Below are positions 1 through 5,358 of a DNA stretch of 8,022 bases, one piece after another. The stretch is from Hyphomicrobiales bacterium. GTDB lineage: Bacteria; Pseudomonadota; Alphaproteobacteria; Rhizobiales; Beijerinckiaceae. The position numbers were made by a program, and so were the translations under genes. A model generated the notes under the pieces. The model was given only the letters and a program-made list of their open reading frames with translations, searched no databases and had not been told where the DNA came from. The DNA lies in the NCBI GenBank assembly GCA_028290085.1, contig JAQGKN010000560.1, positions 1-8,022 on the forward strand, read 5' to 3'. The first letter of the stretch is position 1. Each line of letters starts with the position of its first letter.

Positions 1-660
1 CGCAAACCAGAATAGGAGAAAGGTTCGCGCACGTCTGACCTTCAAAACCTGGCTGAGCGGCAGCGCGGGACGATGGTAGGCAGCGTTCTCGTCGCCGTCA
101 TATCCCAGCGTCTGTCCTAGAGGCGCACCGGGCTGGAAGACGAATCTGATCGCCGCCGCCATCGCTCCCGAGACAGCTGCCGAGGCGCCGATAACCGGTG
201 CTGCGTCGAAGCGGTGAAAAACATAATGCGCGGCCGCCCCCGCCACCGCGGTGATGATGAATAGAGTGACGAACCGCCAGGCACCGATGCGCCGCGCGAC
301 GGGCGCCCCGAAAGCCGCGAGCCAGATCGAGTTCAAGCCGAAATGCACCCAATCCGCATGCAGGAAGGAATATGTCAGAACCGTCCAAGCCTGCGGCGAC
401 CCATCGCCGAAAAAGAATCGCGCAAATTCAATCGCGTCGCCGCCCTTGAGCGCCAGTTGCCGGAAAGCGGCTGCAACTCCGGCCGCATCGAACTGAGCCG
501 TCAGACGCGCCGGTACGAAGGCAAGCAGGCCGAGGAACGAAATGTCCTCCTCAGGGCTCATCCCGTAAAGTCGGAACGCGTGCACGAGTCCCATCGAGGC
601 GATCAACAGCAGGATGACTGCCGGAAGATTGAAAACTCTTTCATGCCCGGGCTGCTGCAC
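1..660 (-). CDS. Rhomboid family intramembrane serine protease, 3' end missing (N-terminal 220 residues)
   Basis: Rhomboids are polytopic inner-membrane serine proteases that cut transmembrane substrates. Visible here: a first membrane segment (about residues 10-30), the HxxxN oxyanion motif (H106, N110) in HADWVHFGLNSIW, further hydrophobic stretches around 111-145, and the nucleophile motif GASAAVSG with S160 as the predicted catalytic serine. The catalytic histidine of the later membrane helix would lie beyond the left edge. I chose GTG at 660-658 because an in-frame TAA sits two codons upstream (666-664) and a GGGGA sequence lies 6 nt before the GTG. The residue after the catalytic serine is Ala rather than the common Gly (GxSA, not GxSG), which may be a subfamily trait. 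It is transcribed divergently from the PAS gene. The family call is solid; the substrate is unknown. Confidence 0.87.
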   Translation of the reverse strand, partial: MQQPGHERVFNLPAVILLLIASMGLVHAFRLYGMSPEEDISFLGLLAFVPARLTAQFDAAGVAAAFRQLALKGGDAIEFARFFFGDGSPQAWTVLTYSFLHADWVHFGLNSIWLAAFGAPVARRIGAWRFVTLFIITAVAGAAAHYVFHRFDAAPVIGASAAVSGAMAAAIRFVFQPGAPLGQTLGYDGDENAAYHRPALPLSQVLKVRRARTFLLFWFA

Positions 661-1003
661 TGGTTATCCCCGAATCCGACGGCGCCCGAACATAGTCCCG
701 CACATGTTCACCAGCACTCTCCAGATGGAGATAGCCGCCGCGCAGGAAAGCGCAAGGCGAAACGGCGCCGCATAGGCAGCAGGCTCACACAGCGTTCATC
801 CACAACGGAAACCACGTGGCGAACCTCACGGCCCTGATTTCGTTAGGCCGTGCGCAAAGCGCTGGGTAAACCTCAAACGTCGCTCACGCCGCTCCGATCC
901 CCTGGCACGGAGATCGCAACCCATTGCAATTAGTCACGAATTTTCGGTCGAGTGTTTCATATCGGAACACGGCCACAGCAATAATGGCACCCAACGTTCC
1001 CGA
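661..1003. other. Divergent intergenic region between rhomboid and PAS genes
   Basis: These 343 bases separate two divergently transcribed genes, so both promoters should lie here. I see no convincing protein gene: the open stretches on either strand are short, arginine-rich or lack a start and ribosome site. A weak rhomboid promoter candidate on the minus strand is TTGCGC (755-750) and TATCTC (733-728) with a 16-bp spacer. No clear housekeeping promoter is visible for the PAS gene. The most structured element is the inverted repeat at 952-970. A looser imperfect palindrome (CGATC...GATCG) lies around 895-916. Confidence 0.6.
952..970 (+). promoter_or_regulatory. Inverted repeat upstream of the PAS gene (candidate operator or leader hairpin)
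   Basis: GTGTTTC and GGAACAC form 7-bp arms around a 5-base centre (ATATC). As RNA all seven pairs can form, one of them G-U; as DNA there is one mismatch. The repeat ends 33 bases before the PAS start codon, a position that suits a repressor operator or a 5' leader hairpin. There is no T-run after it, so it is not a usual intrinsic terminator. Function is inferred only from symmetry and position. Confidence 0.35.
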
Positions 1004-1549
1004 ATGAAGCACCAGATCGTCAAGGACCTCGTTACATACTGGGAAAATCTGCGCGAAGGCGCTCCCCAGCCGGAGCGGCGCGACCTCGATCTGGCAAAGC
1101 TCCGTCCATGGTTAGCCTGGCTCGTGATGTTCGATGCGGATACGATCGGCGGCTTCCGGGTCAGCATGGTTGGCGCAGGTGTCTGTTCGCTTTTCGGCCG
1201 TCAATTGCGGGGCACGTCCTTCACCGCCTTGTGGCGACTGCCGGATCGCCCTGCTGTGATCGACGTCTGCGATACCGCACTGAATGGTGCAGAACCGATG
1301 TCGAGCGCGGTTTATGCGACACCTGCCGACCGGGCGCCCGTGACACTCGAATTGCTGGTTCTGCCCCTTGCTCAGGACGGTCGCCTCGGGGCCAAGGCGC
1401 TTTGCGCGCTCAAGCCCGCCCTCGTTCCCGATTGGATCGGGCTTATTCCGCTCGGGCCGCTCACGTGGACAGTGCAGACCAGCGTGCCTTTGGGGCGTGT
1501 TTCACCGTCCAATTCGCGCATGGAAAGAACACCATTAAGCTACATTTGA
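1004..1549 (+). CDS. PAS domain protein, PAS_5 (PF07310-like) family
   Basis: A 181-residue soluble protein that matches from memory the alphaproteobacterial PAS_5 family, whose members have almost nothing but one PAS-like domain. Family features seen: the N-terminal YWxxLR helix (residues 12-17, YWENLR), the acidic/basic stretch with a PERRDLD-type sequence (23-29), and the GGFRVSMVGAGVCSLFGR block (about 49-66) followed by LRGTSFTALW. No kinase, GGDEF or EAL domain is attached, so any signal must pass to a partner protein. The ATG at 1004 gives the usual family N-terminus, although no good Shine-Dalgarno sequence is visible and no in-frame ATG or GTG lies just upstream. The next gene encodes a tandem PilZ protein 68 bases downstream on the same strand. 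The ligand is unknown. The tail after about residue 150 is less familiar. Confidence 0.82.
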   Translation: MKHQIVKDLVTYWENLREGAPQPERRDLDLAKLRPWLAWLVMFDADTIGGFRVSMVGAGVCSLFGRQLRGTSFTALWRLPDRPAVIDVCDTALNGAEPMSSAVYATPADRAPVTLELLVLPLAQDGRLGAKALCALKPALVPDWIGLIPLGPLTWTVQTSVPLGRVSPSNSRMERTPLSYI

Positions 1550-1617
1550 AGCTTGACGTAAGCCGTTCTTAAGATGAAGCCGCTATAGTCTCCATCAGGA
1601 CTGGAGCTGGATGTCAG

Positions 1618-2247
1618 ATGGCGAGCATGGGTGCGTTAAGGATCGGGAGGTTGCCACGTTTTCACGGCAATGCCGACGAAAAGCGTCGCCATAGTCGAGT
1701 GGACGTCTCGCTGCTGGGCCGGTACATGCTGTCGGATCGGCGTGAGTATCCTTGCCAGACCCGAAATATGTCCCCCGGCGGCCTTGCTCTATACGCGCCA
1801 ACGCAGGGCCAGATTGGCGAACGTGTCCTGGTTTATCTCGACCAGCTCGGCCGCATCGAAGGCCTCATAACGCGCAAGATGGACAACGGCTTTGCGCTGT
1901 CCTTTTCGGTCCCGGCAGCCAAGCGCGAAAAACTCGCGGATCAGCTCACATGGCTGGTGAACCGGACTGCTCTGGGCATGCCCGAAGATCGTCGCCACGA
2001 ACGCGTCAGCGTCGCTAACCAGCGCGCCATTGTGCGCCTGACGACGGGTCGAGAATATTCCTCCCGCATCATCGACATCTCGTTGTCCGGAATAGCCATC
2101 GAGGAGCGTGAGCAATTGCCGATCGGCACGCGCGTCACGGTCGGCCAGACCCCAGGGCGCGTCGTGCGTCACCTCACTGGCGGATTTGCAATCGAGTTTC
2201 TGGCACCGGTGACGCGCAGCGAGCCCGATGGACGGATCAATTTCTGA
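1618..2247 (+). CDS. Tandem PilZ domain protein, predicted cyclic-di-GMP receptor
   Basis: A 209-residue cytoplasmic protein with two PilZ domains. Both carry the c-di-GMP signature of an RxxxR element followed by (D/N)xSxxG: R23-R27 with N50-M-S-P-G-G55 in the first, and R125-R129 with D153-I-S-L-S-G158 in the second. Known PilZ domains bind c-di-GMP through these two elements, so both sites look competent; the first has Asn in place of the more usual Asp. There is no enzymatic or membrane domain, so it probably acts by binding a partner. The start at 1618 has GGAG (1603-1606) 11 bases upstream; ATG at 1627 is an in-frame alternative that loses three residues, and an out-of-frame ATG lies at 1611. 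It is probably co-transcribed with the PAS gene, although the 68-base gap could hold a promoter. Its TGA abuts the stop codon of the convergent gene. Confidence 0.88.
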   Translation: MASMGALRIGRLPRFHGNADEKRRHSRVDVSLLGRYMLSDRREYPCQTRNMSPGGLALYAPTQGQIGERVLVYLDQLGRIEGLITRKMDNGFALSFSVPAAKREKLADQLTWLVNRTALGMPEDRRHERVSVANQRAIVRLTTGREYSSRIIDISLSGIAIEEREQLPIGTRVTVGQTPGRVVRHLTGGFAIEFLAPVTRSEPDGRINF

Positions 2248-2258
2248 TCAATCGATCC
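2234..2258. repeat. Abutting convergent stop codons inside a GATC-rich inverted repeat
   Basis: TGA of the PilZ gene (2245-2247) and TGA of the minus-strand gene (read as TCA, 2248-2250) touch and form the palindrome TGATCA. It is flanked by GGATC (2234-2238) and GATCC (2254-2258), which are 5-bp complementary arms. The stretch also holds a second palindrome, ATCGAT (2251-2256), and three GATC sites in 25 bases. No GC-rich stem with a T-run is present, so this is not a normal bidirectional intrinsic terminator. Confidence 0.6.
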
Positions 2259-2778
2259 GCTTGAGGTCGCGCGCAAAGCGCTTCCAATTCGCTACATATT
2301 TTGCAGCTGAGCGCGTGAGGCCTTCAATCGCGGCCGCGTCCAGCGTGCGCACGGCCTTGGCAGGGCTCCCCACTATCAGGGAATTATCGGGAAATTCCTT
2401 GCCTTCCGTCACCAATGCATTGGCGCCGACGAGACAATTTCTGCCGATCCGCGCGCGATTGAGAATCGTTGCGCCCATCCCGACCAGCGAATTATCGCCA
2501 ATCAGGCAGCCATGCAGGATGGCGCGGTGACCGATGGTACAATCAGCGCCGATTTCCAGCGGGCAACCGGGGTCGGTGTGCATCACCGTCCCCTCCTGCA
2601 CGTTGGAACGCGGGCCGATGGTGATCCACTCATTGTCGCCGCGCAGCACGCAGCCAAACCAGATCCCGGCGTCTTCGTGCAGGCGCACGCGGCCGATGAG
2701 CACGGCGTCGGGCGCCACCCAGAAGCGTCCTGCTTCCGGGAGGTCGGGCTGCTCGTCGCCAAGTGCGTAGATCGGCAT
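2248..2778 (-). CDS. Gamma-carbonic-anhydrase-like hexapeptide-repeat protein
   Basis: A 176-residue left-handed beta-helix protein of the gamma carbonic anhydrase / YrdA / PaaY group, expected to form a trimer with metal sites between subunits. The hexapeptide pattern runs from about residue 20 to 135. Three putative zinc-ligand histidines are present: H67 in VMHTDPG, and H84 and H89 in IGHRAILHG, with the 5-residue spacing of the last pair as in this family. RGD at 46-48 also matches. A C-terminal helix follows (about 145-175). Family members range from true carbonic anhydrases to proteins of unclear activity, so the reaction (CO2 hydration) is plausible but unproven. ATG at 2778 is supported by GAGGG 8 bases upstream, which overlaps the stop codon of the preceding DUF3126 gene. 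It is probably the last gene of the hydrolase-cysE-DUF3126 cluster. Confidence 0.88.
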   Translation of the reverse strand: MPIYALGDEQPDLPEAGRFWVAPDAVLIGRVRLHEDAGIWFGCVLRGDNEWITIGPRSNVQEGTVMHTDPGCPLEIGADCTIGHRAILHGCLIGDNSLVGMGATILNRARIGRNCLVGANALVTEGKEFPDNSLIVGSPAKAVRTLDAAAIEGLTRSAAKYVANWKRFARDLKRID

Positions 2779-2786
2779 GGCGTGAG

Positions 2787-2792
2787 CCCTCA
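2787..2792 (-). promoter_or_regulatory. Ribosome binding site overlapping the DUF3126 stop codon
   Basis: On the minus strand, TGAGGG combines the DUF3126 stop (TGA, 2792-2790) with the GAGGG Shine-Dalgarno sequence of the gamma-carbonic-anhydrase-like gene, 8 bases before its ATG. A ribosome terminating on DUF3126 would cover this site, so translational coupling is likely. Confidence 0.65.
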
Positions 2793-3191
2793 GTAATCCT
2801 CGAGATCGAAGTCGAGAATCGCCATCTGCAAGGTGAAGCTCTTGCCCTTGGGATCGTCGGCGGAAATCACGCCGAGGAAGTCGGAGCCCGAATTCAGCTC
2901 GACAGAATCAGTCTTCTTGACGCGCGGAATGATCTTCAAAGCTTCGTTCTCGAAGGCCATGCGCAGATATTCCTGGAGCGTCTCGCGCCCGACAGGAATC
3001 TTCATCTCGAAAGCGAAGGAGCGATCGCCGTCTTCGTCATCCACGAGGACGATACCCACCTTGCGTTCACCCAGATGAACGTCGGCAGTCTCCGTGTCGC
3101 GCGGATTGAGCACGACCTTTATCGAGTCGTTATCGAACGACTGACGCAGAAAGGCCTGCAGTTTGCGCAATTCGGTTTTGTCCAAAGCCAT
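2790..3191 (-). CDS. DUF3126 protein with internally duplicated domain
   Basis: A 133-residue acidic soluble protein. DUF3126 (PF11324) is a small alphaproteobacterial family of unknown function, usually about 70 residues and often beside cysE. Here the family pattern occurs twice: residues 7-67 and 68-131. LQAFLRQSF (11-19) lines up with LQEYLRMAF (72-80), and both copies hold the two Gly, Asp-Asp and SFxxxMxI positions. The second copy (PRVKKTDSVEL, DFLGVIS, LQMAILDFDLED) resembles the standard single-domain protein more closely; the first is more diverged. An upstream in-frame ATG at 3272 would add 27 residues, but ATG at 3191 has GAGGGA 9 bases upstream and gives the MALDKTE start I associate with the family. 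It lies between cysE (94-base gap) and the gamma-carbonic-anhydrase-like gene (11-base gap). Function is unknown. Confidence 0.85.
   Translation of the reverse strand: MALDKTELRKLQAFLRQSFDNDSIKVVLNPRDTETADVHLGERKVGIVLVDDEDGDRSFAFEMKIPVGRETLQEYLRMAFENEALKIIPRVKKTDSVELNSGSDFLGVISADDPKGKSFTLQMAILDFDLEDY
2799..3173 (-). repeat. Tandem duplication within the DUF3126 coding sequence
   Basis: The two protein halves align with a period of 61 residues and one single-residue gap. By hand I count about 17 identities over roughly 58 aligned positions, among them L11/L72, Q12/Q73, L15/L76, R16/R77, F19/F80, N21/N82, K25/K86, G46/G107, D51-D52/D112-D113, G55/G116, S58-F59/S118-F119 and M63/M123, plus many conservative changes. 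The divergence says this is an old duplication, not an assembly artefact. Confidence 0.8.
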
Positions 3192-3200
3192 CTTCGGTAT

Positions 3201-3206
3201 TCCCTC
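3201..3206 (-). promoter_or_regulatory. Ribosome binding site that sets the DUF3126 start
   Basis: GAGGGA on the minus strand lies 9 bases before ATG 3191-3189. The longer alternative starting at 3272 has no comparable site, so this element decides for the shorter protein. Confidence 0.65.
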
Positions 3207-3285
3207 GAAACCCCGGCCAGCGGGATGCTGCGTTTGCCAGAAAAGGCCGTCCGCCGCAAGGCGCGCAGCCATCGCTCAACCGAAA

Positions 3286-4113
3286 TCAGGTCTCGAATTT
3301 ATCTGCGAGAATCTGGTCCATGCTGCGCGCGGGCTCGGCGCAACCGGCCTCGCCCACGACACGGGCGGGAACGCCCGCGACAGTCTTGTTGTGTGGCACC
3401 GGCGCGAGGACCACGGAACCGGCTGCGACCCGCGCGCAATGGCCCACCTCGATATTGCCGAGGATCTTCGCGCCCGCCCCAATCAGCACGCCATGCCGAA
3501 TCTTTGGATGACGATCGCCACGCTCCTTGCCCGTACCGCCCAGCGTCACATCCTGCAGCAGCGAAACGTTGTCTTCGATGACGGCCGTCGATCCCACGAC
3601 GAGGCCCGTCGCGTGATCCAGGAAAATGCCCTTGCCAATCGTGGCGGCTGGATGAACGTCCGTCTGGAACACTTCCGAGGATCGGCTCTGCAGGTAGAGC
3701 GCAAAATCTTTGCGCCCCTGCGACCACATCCAATGCGCCAGACGATGTGTCTGAATTGCATGGAAGCCCTTGAAATAGAGCACGGGCTCAATCAGCCGCG
3801 TGCATGCCGGATCGCGATCCGCGACGGCGAGGATGTCAGCCCGAATCGCAATCGCGATACCGGGATCCGCAGCTATGGCCTCGAGATAGTGATGGCGGAT
3901 CAACTCACCCGACAAAGCCGGATGGTCGAGCCGCGTCGCCACGCGATGCGCGACGATCTCCTCGAGCGACCCATGATTGAGAATCGATGAGAGAATGAAG
4001 CCCGCCAGCTCCGGCTCACGCCGAACGGCCTCCTCCGCCTCGGCGCGCATGCGCGCGAGCAGTGGATCCACGTCTCCCCACTCAACAATCTGCGCCGACT
4101 GTGCCTGAGCCAT
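3286..4113 (-). CDS. cysE: Serine O-acetyltransferase
   Basis: Transfers acetyl from acetyl-CoA to L-serine, giving O-acetylserine for cysteine synthesis; cytoplasmic. The 275-residue protein has the helical N-terminal domain of SATs (about 10-145) followed by the left-handed beta-helix acyltransferase domain (about 150-255). Catalytic residues match E. coli CysE: D166-H167 in LDHATG and H202 in GDRHPKIR, with the same 35-residue spacing between the histidines. VTLGGTGK, IGAGAKILGNIEVG and AGVPARVVG are near-diagnostic. ATG at 4113 is preceded by AGAGGAG with a 6-base spacer; the frame stays open to an ATG at 4251 inside the upstream hydrolase gene, but that longer N-terminus is not typical. 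The tail after the helix ends ...DKFET and lacks the C-terminal isoleucine that inserts into CysK in the enterobacterial cysteine synthase complex. It follows the hydrolase by 64 bases and precedes DUF3126. Confidence 0.95.
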   Translation of the reverse strand: MAQAQSAQIVEWGDVDPLLARMRAEAEEAVRREPELAGFILSSILNHGSLEEIVAHRVATRLDHPALSGELIRHHYLEAIAADPGIAIAIRADILAVADRDPACTRLIEPVLYFKGFHAIQTHRLAHWMWSQGRKDFALYLQSRSSEVFQTDVHPAATIGKGIFLDHATGLVVGSTAVIEDNVSLLQDVTLGGTGKERGDRHPKIRHGVLIGAGAKILGNIEVGHCARVAAGSVVLAPVPHNKTVAGVPARVVGEAGCAEPARSMDQILADKFET

Positions 4114-4119
4114 ACAAAA

Positions 4120-4126
4120 CTCCTCT
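4120..4126 (-). promoter_or_regulatory. Strong ribosome binding site for cysE
   Basis: AGAGGAG on the minus strand, 6 bases before ATG 4113-4111. It rules in this start over the longer open frame that would begin within the upstream hydrolase gene. Confidence 0.7.
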
Positions 4127-4177
4127 GGGCGCCCTTTTAGCACGACCGCCGCCCGGAGCGCGAGCCGGTCTCGTTCG

Positions 4178-4945
4178 TCAGCTGCGCCGCGCAAGGAAGG
4201 CAAGCGTGCCTTCCTTGTAGACCTTGTCACCCACCGCGAGATTGTGGTCACGCCCCGGAATGTCCAGTGCCTGCCCTCCGGGAATCATGGCGACCAATCG
4301 GTGAGGATCGCCCCCGACCGGATCCTTTGTACCCACCGCAACCAGAACAGGCACGCTGAGCGAGCCCGCCTCGGCCTCGGTCATGGTCTGGCGCGAGCCG
4401 CGTATGCAGGCGGCCAGCGCCCGCAGATCGCTTTTGGTCTGTTCGGCGAAGGCGCGGAACATGCACTGCATCGGATCGGTGAGGCTCTCCAGCGCCGGCG
4501 CCTCCATGGCGTCAGCGATTCCCAGCGGCAACCCGATTCCGGCCACCAGATGGTCGCCAAGACCACCCAGAATCGCCGCGCGGACCCGGTCGGGATGCTT
4601 CAAGGCGAGAAAGGCGGTGATGCGTGCGCCCATCGAATAGCCCATGACGTCGGCCCGCGCGATTTCCAGATGGTCGAGCAGGGCCCGGGCATCCTCGGCC
4701 ATGATGTGGGTGTCGTAGGCAGCGGGATCGTAGAGCTTCTCGCTGGCGCCGTGGCCGCGATTGTCGAGGGCAATGACACGGCGCCCGGCATGGGTGAGGG
4801 TTTTCACCCAGAGGGTGTTGACCCAGTTCACCACATGGTTGGACGCGAAACCATGGATCAGGAGGATGGGCTCGTGCAGGTCGGGCCCCGTCGGGGCGTG
4901 ATCGATAAAGGCGATGCGGACGCCCGCCGATGAGAAATTGTGCAT
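4178..4945 (-). CDS. Alpha/beta-fold hydrolase
   Basis: A 255-residue soluble alpha/beta hydrolase. Visible in order: the oxyanion HG motif (LLIHGFASN, H31-G32), DNRGHGAS (61-68), the nucleophile elbow GYSMG with S104, a cap region (about 125-190), the acid candidate D208 in GTKDPV, and the catalytic histidine H234 in GRDHN. The triad is complete, so it should be active, for example as an esterase, enol-lactonase or C-C hydrolase; the substrate cannot be told from sequence. I chose ATG 4945 because the protein then starts just before the first strand and GGA/AGGA lies upstream; in-frame ATGs at 4987 and 5038 lack ribosome sites and would extend into the divergent promoter region. It is the first gene of the minus-strand cluster with cysE downstream, but nothing visible ties it to cysteine synthesis. 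Confidence 0.88.
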   Translation of the reverse strand: MHNFSSAGVRIAFIDHAPTGPDLHEPILLIHGFASNHVVNWVNTLWVKTLTHAGRRVIALDNRGHGASEKLYDPAAYDTHIMAEDARALLDHLEIARADVMGYSMGARITAFLALKHPDRVRAAILGGLGDHLVAGIGLPLGIADAMEAPALESLTDPMQCMFRAFAEQTKSDLRALAACIRGSRQTMTEAEAGSLSVPVLVAVGTKDPVGGDPHRLVAMIPGGQALDIPGRDHNLAVGDKVYKEGTLAFLARRS

Positions 4946-5092
4946 GTGTCCTGTCCGATATTCCGCCGCCTGAACCGGCGCGACCATATCTGAAAGCTTG
5001 GGCTGCCGGAAAGACCGCGTGTTTTTGGCCCTACCCAAAGCGCCGTGCCTCGCTTATGTTGCGCCGCGTTCGCACCAGCCAGGAATATCTCG
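4946..5092. promoter_or_regulatory. Divergent promoter region between hydrolase and zinc-finger genes
   Basis: The 147 bases between two divergent start codons must hold promoters for the hydrolase-cysE cluster and for the zinc-finger/monooxygenase pair. AGGA at 5081-5084 is the zinc-finger ribosome site. On the plus strand TTGGCC (5025-5030) and TATGTT (5055-5060) look promoter-like alone, but their 24-base spacing is too long to pair. No inverted repeat stands out. Confidence 0.4.
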
Positions 5093-5335
5093 ATGGCCGA
5101 TCATCCCACGCCGCATTTTCACAACCAGCCGGGAGTCCCGGTCGTTCGCGTGGGGGCGAAGGAATTCATGTGCATCGGAGCCCTGCCCCCGTTCGATCAT
5201 CCCCACATCTTCATCGACATGGGCGACGACAGCGAGGCAGTCTGCCCCTATTGCTCGACGCTCTTTCGCTTCGACGCAGCGCTGCACGGTCACTCGGACC
5301 CCGCCGAGTGTGAGCTGAAGTCGGAAGCCGCCTGA
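5093..5335 (+). CDS. CHCC zinc-finger protein, NDUFS6-like (zf-CHCC)
   Basis: An 80-residue protein of the zf-CHCC family (PF10276), homologous to the mitochondrial complex I accessory subunit NDUFS6. The four zinc ligands are C27, H36 (FDHPHIF), C51 and C54 (CPYC), in the order that names the family. In mitochondria NDUFS6 aids late assembly of the complex I N-module; the alphaproteobacterial protein probably has a related role at the peripheral arm of NADH:quinone oxidoreductase, although no nuo gene is in this window. ATG at 5093 has AGGA (5081-5084) 8 bases upstream; an ATG at 5045 would add 16 residues with no ribosome site and is outside the normal family length. The monooxygenase gene starts 5 bases after its stop, so the two are almost certainly one transcript. 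Confidence 0.88.
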   Translation: MADHPTPHFHNQPGVPVVRVGAKEFMCIGALPPFDHPHIFIDMGDDSEAVCPYCSTLFRFDAALHGHSDPAECELKSEAA

Positions 5336-5340
5336 CTTCG

Positions 5341-5358
5341 GTGACGCCTCCCCGTCAC
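5341..5358 (+). repeat. Perfect inverted repeat covering the monooxygenase GTG start
   Basis: GTGACG (5341-5346) and CGTCAC (5353-5358) are perfect 6-bp complements with a 6-base loop. The start codon is the first triplet of the 5' arm, so if the hairpin forms in mRNA it would hide the start unless ribosomes arrive from the zinc-finger gene. A 6-bp stem near a start can arise by chance. Confidence 0.4.

Noticed and set aside
343..837. Plus-strand open frame of 164 codons opposite the rhomboid and its upstream region
   Set aside because: Its composition is highly basic and low in hydrophobics, and the minus strand encodes a clear rhomboid across 1-660.
826..924. Minus-strand 32-codon frame, arginine-rich, in the rhomboid-PAS gap
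   Set aside because: No ribosome site, no family resemblance, and its arginine content is what random GC-rich sequence gives.
1535..1556. Stem-loop around the PAS stop codon (TTAAGCT pairing with AGCTTGA)
   Set aside because: AT-rich, with a G-U pair and no T-run, so it is not a convincing terminator.
1553..1589. TTGACG ... TATAGT as a promoter for the PilZ gene
   Set aside because: Each hexamer looks good, but the 25-base spacer is far from the 16-18 needed.
2763..3581. Plus-strand open frame of 272 codons opposite DUF3126 and the end of cysE
   Set aside because: Antisense to two well-supported genes, with an arginine- and proline-rich composition typical of shadow frames.
3163..3990. Plus-strand open frame of 275 codons opposite cysE
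   Set aside because: It lies antisense to the unmistakable cysE and has no recognisable motif or ribosome site; long antisense frames are expected in GC-rich coding DNA.
4127..4134. GGGCGCCC palindrome followed by TTTT between hydrolase and cysE
   Set aside because: It has no loop, so it cannot fold as an intrinsic terminator, and the T-run points away from the direction of transcription.
4244..4933. Plus-strand open frame of 229 codons opposite the alpha/beta hydrolase
   Set aside because: The minus strand has a complete catalytic triad and fold motifs; the plus frame shows none.
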